Source of the DNA: DATJXG01 sp035500455 | GTDB lineage: Bacteria > Acidobacteriota > Terriglobia > Terriglobales > Acidobacteriaceae | DNA: 32,926 nucleotides | Direction: 5' to 3' | Assembly: GCA_035500455.1 (NCBI GenBank) | Contig: DATJXG010000156.1 | Location: 1 to 32,926, forward strand | Shown: piece by piece, positions 30,122 to 32,926 of the stretch | Layout of the letters: every line of letters starts with the position of its first letter | Numbering within the stretch: the first letter of the stretch is position 1 | Notes under the pieces: model-generated | The model's input: only the letters and a program-made list of their open reading frames with translations | Database searches by the model: none | Told to the model about the DNA's origin: nothing | Program-made: the position numbers and the translations under genes

Positions 30122-31576
30122 GTGGATTTCCTGCAACCTAAATTCCGCGGCGACACCCTGCGCGCCCGCCTGCTGCGCGGCGGCGCCTGGCTCGGCTCCG
30201 GCAGCTTTCTGGAGCAGGCTTCGCGCTTTGGCCGCAACATGCTGCTTACCCGGCTGCTGGTGCCGGAAGTCTTCGGCACCATGGCCATCGTACTGTCGGC
30301 GGGCGCGGCCATCGACAGCTTTACCGAAATCGGGGTGCGCGAAGCCATCATCCAGAACCCGCGCGGCCGCGAGTCCGAGTTCCTGAACAGCGCCTGGTGG
30401 GTGTCGTTCGGGCGGGCGCTGGCGCTTTATTCATTATTGTTTGCCGCCGCTCCCTTCATCGCCGGTTTCTACGGCAATCCGCAATTGAAGCCTTTGTTGC
30501 GGCTGGCGCTGGTCAGCCTGCTGTTTACCGGAGCTATGAGCCCGGGTGCCTACGCCGCGATGAAGGATATGCGCTTCAAGCGCTGGGCGGCCATCACCCA
30601 CGGCGGCGCCATCGCCGGCGTGGCGCTCACCGTGATCCTCGCCGTGCTCTGGCGCAACGTCTGGGCGCTGGCCATCGGCTTCGCCGCCGAGAACGTATTC
30701 CGCTTCGCGCTGTCATATCTGATCTGCCCTTTTCTTCCGCGCCTCCCGGTATCGCGCGCCTATATCGGCGAGGTGCTCGGGTTCTCCAAGCGCGCCGTGG
30801 GGCTGCCGTTCCTCAGCTTCATCTTCAGCCGTGCCGATATCTTTGTTCTGGGCAAGCTGTTCGCGCCCGCGCTGCTGGGGCTCTACTCCATGGCCATCAA
30901 CGTGGCCCAGGTTCCGGCGGCATTTCTGATGAACCTGCTGGGCCAGTTGCTGATGCCCACCTTCGCCCACCTGCAGGACAACCACCGCAAGCTGAACGAA
31001 GGCCTGCTGCGCGTGACTTCGCTGATCGCCTGCCTGGGCGCGCCGGTGGTGGCGGTGGCGGCTTTCTCCGGGGGAGAAATCCTGCGCCTGGTCTATGGAC
31101 CGCGCTACGCCTCGATGGCGGCGCCGCTGGCCATGGGAATTTTCCTGGTGCTGATCAACGTGCTGAATGGGCAGATCACTACGGTCTTTTACGCCAAGGG
31201 CACGCCCAACCTGCACCGCCGCTGCGTGGCCCTCATGGCCGGGATCATGGTGGTGCTGGTCTATCCCTTGGTGAAGTGGTTTGGAATCGTGGGCGCGCCC
31301 ACGGCGGCGCTGCTGGCAGGCTCGGTGGGCTACGGATTTCAGATTGCCCGCATTCGCCAGCTTACCGGCTTGCGCTTGGCCGAGTATGCGCGGGCGCTGG
31401 CCCCGGCGGGTCTGCTGGGATTGTGCGTGGTCGTAGTGCAACTGGGGCTGTCGCCCTTCGTGGCGGGAGAGACTTTCCTGCGCACTCTTCCCGCCGTCCT
31501 CGGATGCCTGCTGGCCTACAGCATGCTTCTGCTCAAGCCCATGCGCAAGATCATCGTGCTGGCTGCCATCGACTGA
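30122..31576 (+). CDS. Oligosaccharide flippase (Wzx/MOP superfamily)
   Basis: A 484-residue integral membrane protein with about 12-14 helices, read from a GTG at 30122. The N-terminus (LRGGAWLGSGSFLEQASRFG ... MLLTRLLVPEVFGTMAIVLS) is characteristic of Wzx/RfbX-type polysaccharide transporters, as is GFSKRAVGLPFLSFIFSRAD in the middle. It would flip the undecaprenyl-linked repeat unit to the periplasmic side for polymerisation. Together with the downstream polymerase-like gene it indicates a Wzx/Wzy pathway. The polymerase-like gene begins 32 nt later. Confidence 0.92.
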   Translation: MDFLQPKFRGDTLRARLLRGGAWLGSGSFLEQASRFGRNMLLTRLLVPEVFGTMAIVLSAGAAIDSFTEIGVREAIIQNPRGRESEFLNSAWWVSFGRALALYSLLFAAAPFIAGFYGNPQLKPLLRLALVSLLFTGAMSPGAYAAMKDMRFKRWAAITHGGAIAGVALTVILAVLWRNVWALAIGFAAENVFRFALSYLICPFLPRLPVSRAYIGEVLGFSKRAVGLPFLSFIFSRADIFVLGKLFAPALLGLYSMAINVAQVPAAFLMNLLGQLLMPTFAHLQDNHRKLNEGLLRVTSLIACLGAPVVAVAAFSGGEILRLVYGPRYASMAAPLAMGIFLVLINVLNGQITTVFYAKGTPNLHRRCVALMAGIMVVLVYPLVKWFGIVGAPTAALLAGSVGYGFQIARIRQLTGLRLAEYARALAPAGLLGLCVVVVQLGLSPFVAGETFLRTLPAVLGCLLAYSMLLLKPMRKIIVLAAID

Positions 31577-31607
31577 TTCAGGCACGCGAAAGGACCTGCG
31601 AAAAGTT

Positions 31608-32926
31608 TTGATACCGATCGGCAAAACCCATTATTTCGGAGCGCCCGGCCAGACCGAGGTGCAGCCGGGCGCGCTGGTGATTCTGTTTGTCGCCATCCTG
31701 CTGCTGTTTGTCCTGCCGCGGCGCTATGCCTTCATTCCTCTTCTGGTGGCGGCGGTGTTTATCCCCGCGCAACAGGTGATTATCGTCGCCGACCTTCACC
31801 TCACCTTGACCCGCATCCTCATCGGCTGCGCCTGGGGACGCGTGCTGTGGATGCGCTTCGTGCAGGGCGGCCCGCCGATGCCGCGCTGGCAGCCGCTCGA
31901 TACGCCGATCGTGGCCTACTACGTGGTCGGCATTTTCACTTTTTTCCTGCTCTGGGGAGAGGCCGGCGCCATGGTCAACCGCCTGGGCGCCCTGTACAAC
32001 GCGCTGGGAATCTACTTCTTCATGCGCTATGTGCTGCGCGACGCCCGCGATCTCGACCGGCTGGCAAAAACCCTGGCCTGGGTGCTGGTGGTCGTCGCCG
32101 TCTTTATGACCATCGAGCAAGCCACCGGGCGCAATCTTTTTTCCATATTTGGCGGGGTCAACGAATTTACCGAGATTCGCGACGGCAAGCTGCGCTCGCA
32201 AGGGCCGTTTATTCATCCTCTGACCGCGGGCGCGGTGGGCGCTACGCTATTTCCCCTGATGTTCGGCCTGTGGTGGCAGGGGCGAAAGAACGGCCGCGGC
32301 CGCAATCGGGCGACGGCCCTGCTGGGTGCGACGGCGGCGGCGGTGATGGCCGTCACCAGTATGACCAGCACTTCGCTGGCGGTGCTGGCGGCGGGAATCT
32401 TCGGGCTGTGCATGTGGCCCCTGCGCCGCCATCTGCGCTGGATCCGTTGGGGGACGGTTGCGGCCCTGGTGGGACTGAACATCGTGATGAAAGCCCCAGT
32501 CTGGGCCTTGATTTCCCGCATTGACCTTACCGGCTCGTCTTCCTCCTACCATCGTTATCAGTTGATCGACCAGTTCATCCGCCGCTTCGGCGAATGGTGG
32601 CTGGTAGGCACGCAGAACACGGTGAATTGGGGCTGGGATATGTGGGACACCATCAACTACTACGTCTCCGCCGGCACTCAGGGCGGGCTGATCGGGCTGA
32701 TTCTTTTCGTTTCCATCCTCGCCATCGGCTTCCGCAGCCTGGGTAAAGCCCGCAAAGCCGGGGCTTCCGAGCCGGAGACGGCGCGCCGCATGTGGGTGCT
32801 GGGCACGGTGCTGTTCGCCCACGCGGTGGCCTTCTTCGGGATCGAATATTTTGACCAGAGTTCTTTCCTCTGGCTCGCCGAACTGGCGATGATCGCCACC
32901 GCCGTATCCCTCCGGAAGGCCGCACC
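31608..32926 (+). CDS. O-antigen polymerase/ligase-like protein (Wzy), 3' truncated
   Basis: An open frame from a TTG at 31608 runs to the end of the window (439 codons and two bases). No ATG or GTG lies in frame between the flippase stop and this TTG; AAAGGA lies about 13 bases upstream. The protein has many membrane helices (GALVILFVAILLLFVLP, IVAYYVVGIFTFFLLW, LVVVAVFMTIEQATG) and a large loop with SSSYHRYQLIDQFIRRFGEW before TINYYVSAGTQGGLIGLILF. This matches Wzy/WaaL-type (O-antigen ligase superfamily) proteins that polymerise lipid-linked repeat units. The C-terminus and stop are beyond the window. Confidence 0.85.
   Translation, partial: MIPIGKTHYFGAPGQTEVQPGALVILFVAILLLFVLPRRYAFIPLLVAAVFIPAQQVIIVADLHLTLTRILIGCAWGRVLWMRFVQGGPPMPRWQPLDTPIVAYYVVGIFTFFLLWGEAGAMVNRLGALYNALGIYFFMRYVLRDARDLDRLAKTLAWVLVVVAVFMTIEQATGRNLFSIFGGVNEFTEIRDGKLRSQGPFIHPLTAGAVGATLFPLMFGLWWQGRKNGRGRNRATALLGATAAAVMAVTSMTSTSLAVLAAGIFGLCMWPLRRHLRWIRWGTVAALVGLNIVMKAPVWALISRIDLTGSSSSYHRYQLIDQFIRRFGEWWLVGTQNTVNWGWDMWDTINYYVSAGTQGGLIGLILFVSILAIGFRSLGKARKAGASEPETARRMWVLGTVLFAHAVAFFGIEYFDQSSFLWLAELAMIATAVSLRKAA

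Overview
The window is GC-rich, gene-dense bacterial chromosome from a Gram-negative organism: it encodes outer-membrane export proteins, Tat-exported enzymes and a Wza/Wzz/tyrosine-kinase polysaccharide machine. Gene content, protein style and intergenic repeats suggest an acidobacterium (Terriglobia/Koribacter-like). That assignment is inference from recognition, not from a marker gene. I see no rRNA, tRNA, CRISPR array, transposase or phage gene.

Region 1 (1-11125) is a set of housekeeping and accessory genes: a small four-cysteine protein, a GMC/cholesterol-oxidase-like flavoenzyme, a HTH-TOBE (molybdate-type) regulator, an ammonium transporter translationally coupled to a tiny membrane protein, a PP2C phosphatase, a membrane-anchored Ser/Thr kinase, a PII signal protein, a Tat-exported GH1 protein whose catalytic acid/base Glu is replaced by Met, a Tat-exported metallophosphoesterase, and a LuxR-type regulator with a degenerate receiver and a Sel1 tail. 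Amt and PII bracket the kinase/phosphatase pair, so this looks like a nitrogen-sensing neighbourhood.

Region 2 (11126-11882) is a 757-nt intergenic region between two divergent regulators. It carries two copies of a TTGCAAGG-type palindrome, a candidate control region for the cluster that follows.

Region 3 (11883-32926, running off the end) is an exopolysaccharide cluster, all on the + strand. It contains a sigma-54-type AAA+ regulator (GAFPGA instead of GAFTGA), a Wza-like export protein, an outer-membrane beta-barrel, a Wzz/GNVR chain-length protein, an ExeA-like ATPase, a BY-kinase and a priming sugar transferase fused to a degenerate GGDEF domain. These are followed by a Gfo/Idh dehydrogenase, hexapeptide N-acetyltransferase and DegT aminotransferase that look like WbpB-WbpD-WbpE (2,3-diacetamido uronic acid sugar synthesis). 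Then come a DUF354 glycosyltransferase-like protein, a helical-barrel protein of unknown function, a secreted beta-helix protein, a glycosyltransferase, a Wzx-type flippase and a truncated Wzy/O-antigen-ligase-like protein. The early gene set matches exosortase-type (XrtA) EPS loci, but no exosortase or PEP-CTERM protein is present here.

The most unusual signal is at translation starts. Two unrelated genes (PII at 6816 and the glycosyltransferase at 29143) are each preceded by a tandem array of a 14-bp unit that contains ATG. The 14-bp period makes each upstream ATG open a five-codon mini-ORF whose TGA overlaps the next ATG (ATGA), forming a ladder of coupled mini-ORFs that ends at the real start. 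Several other genes also have short tandem repeats just before or just after their starts.
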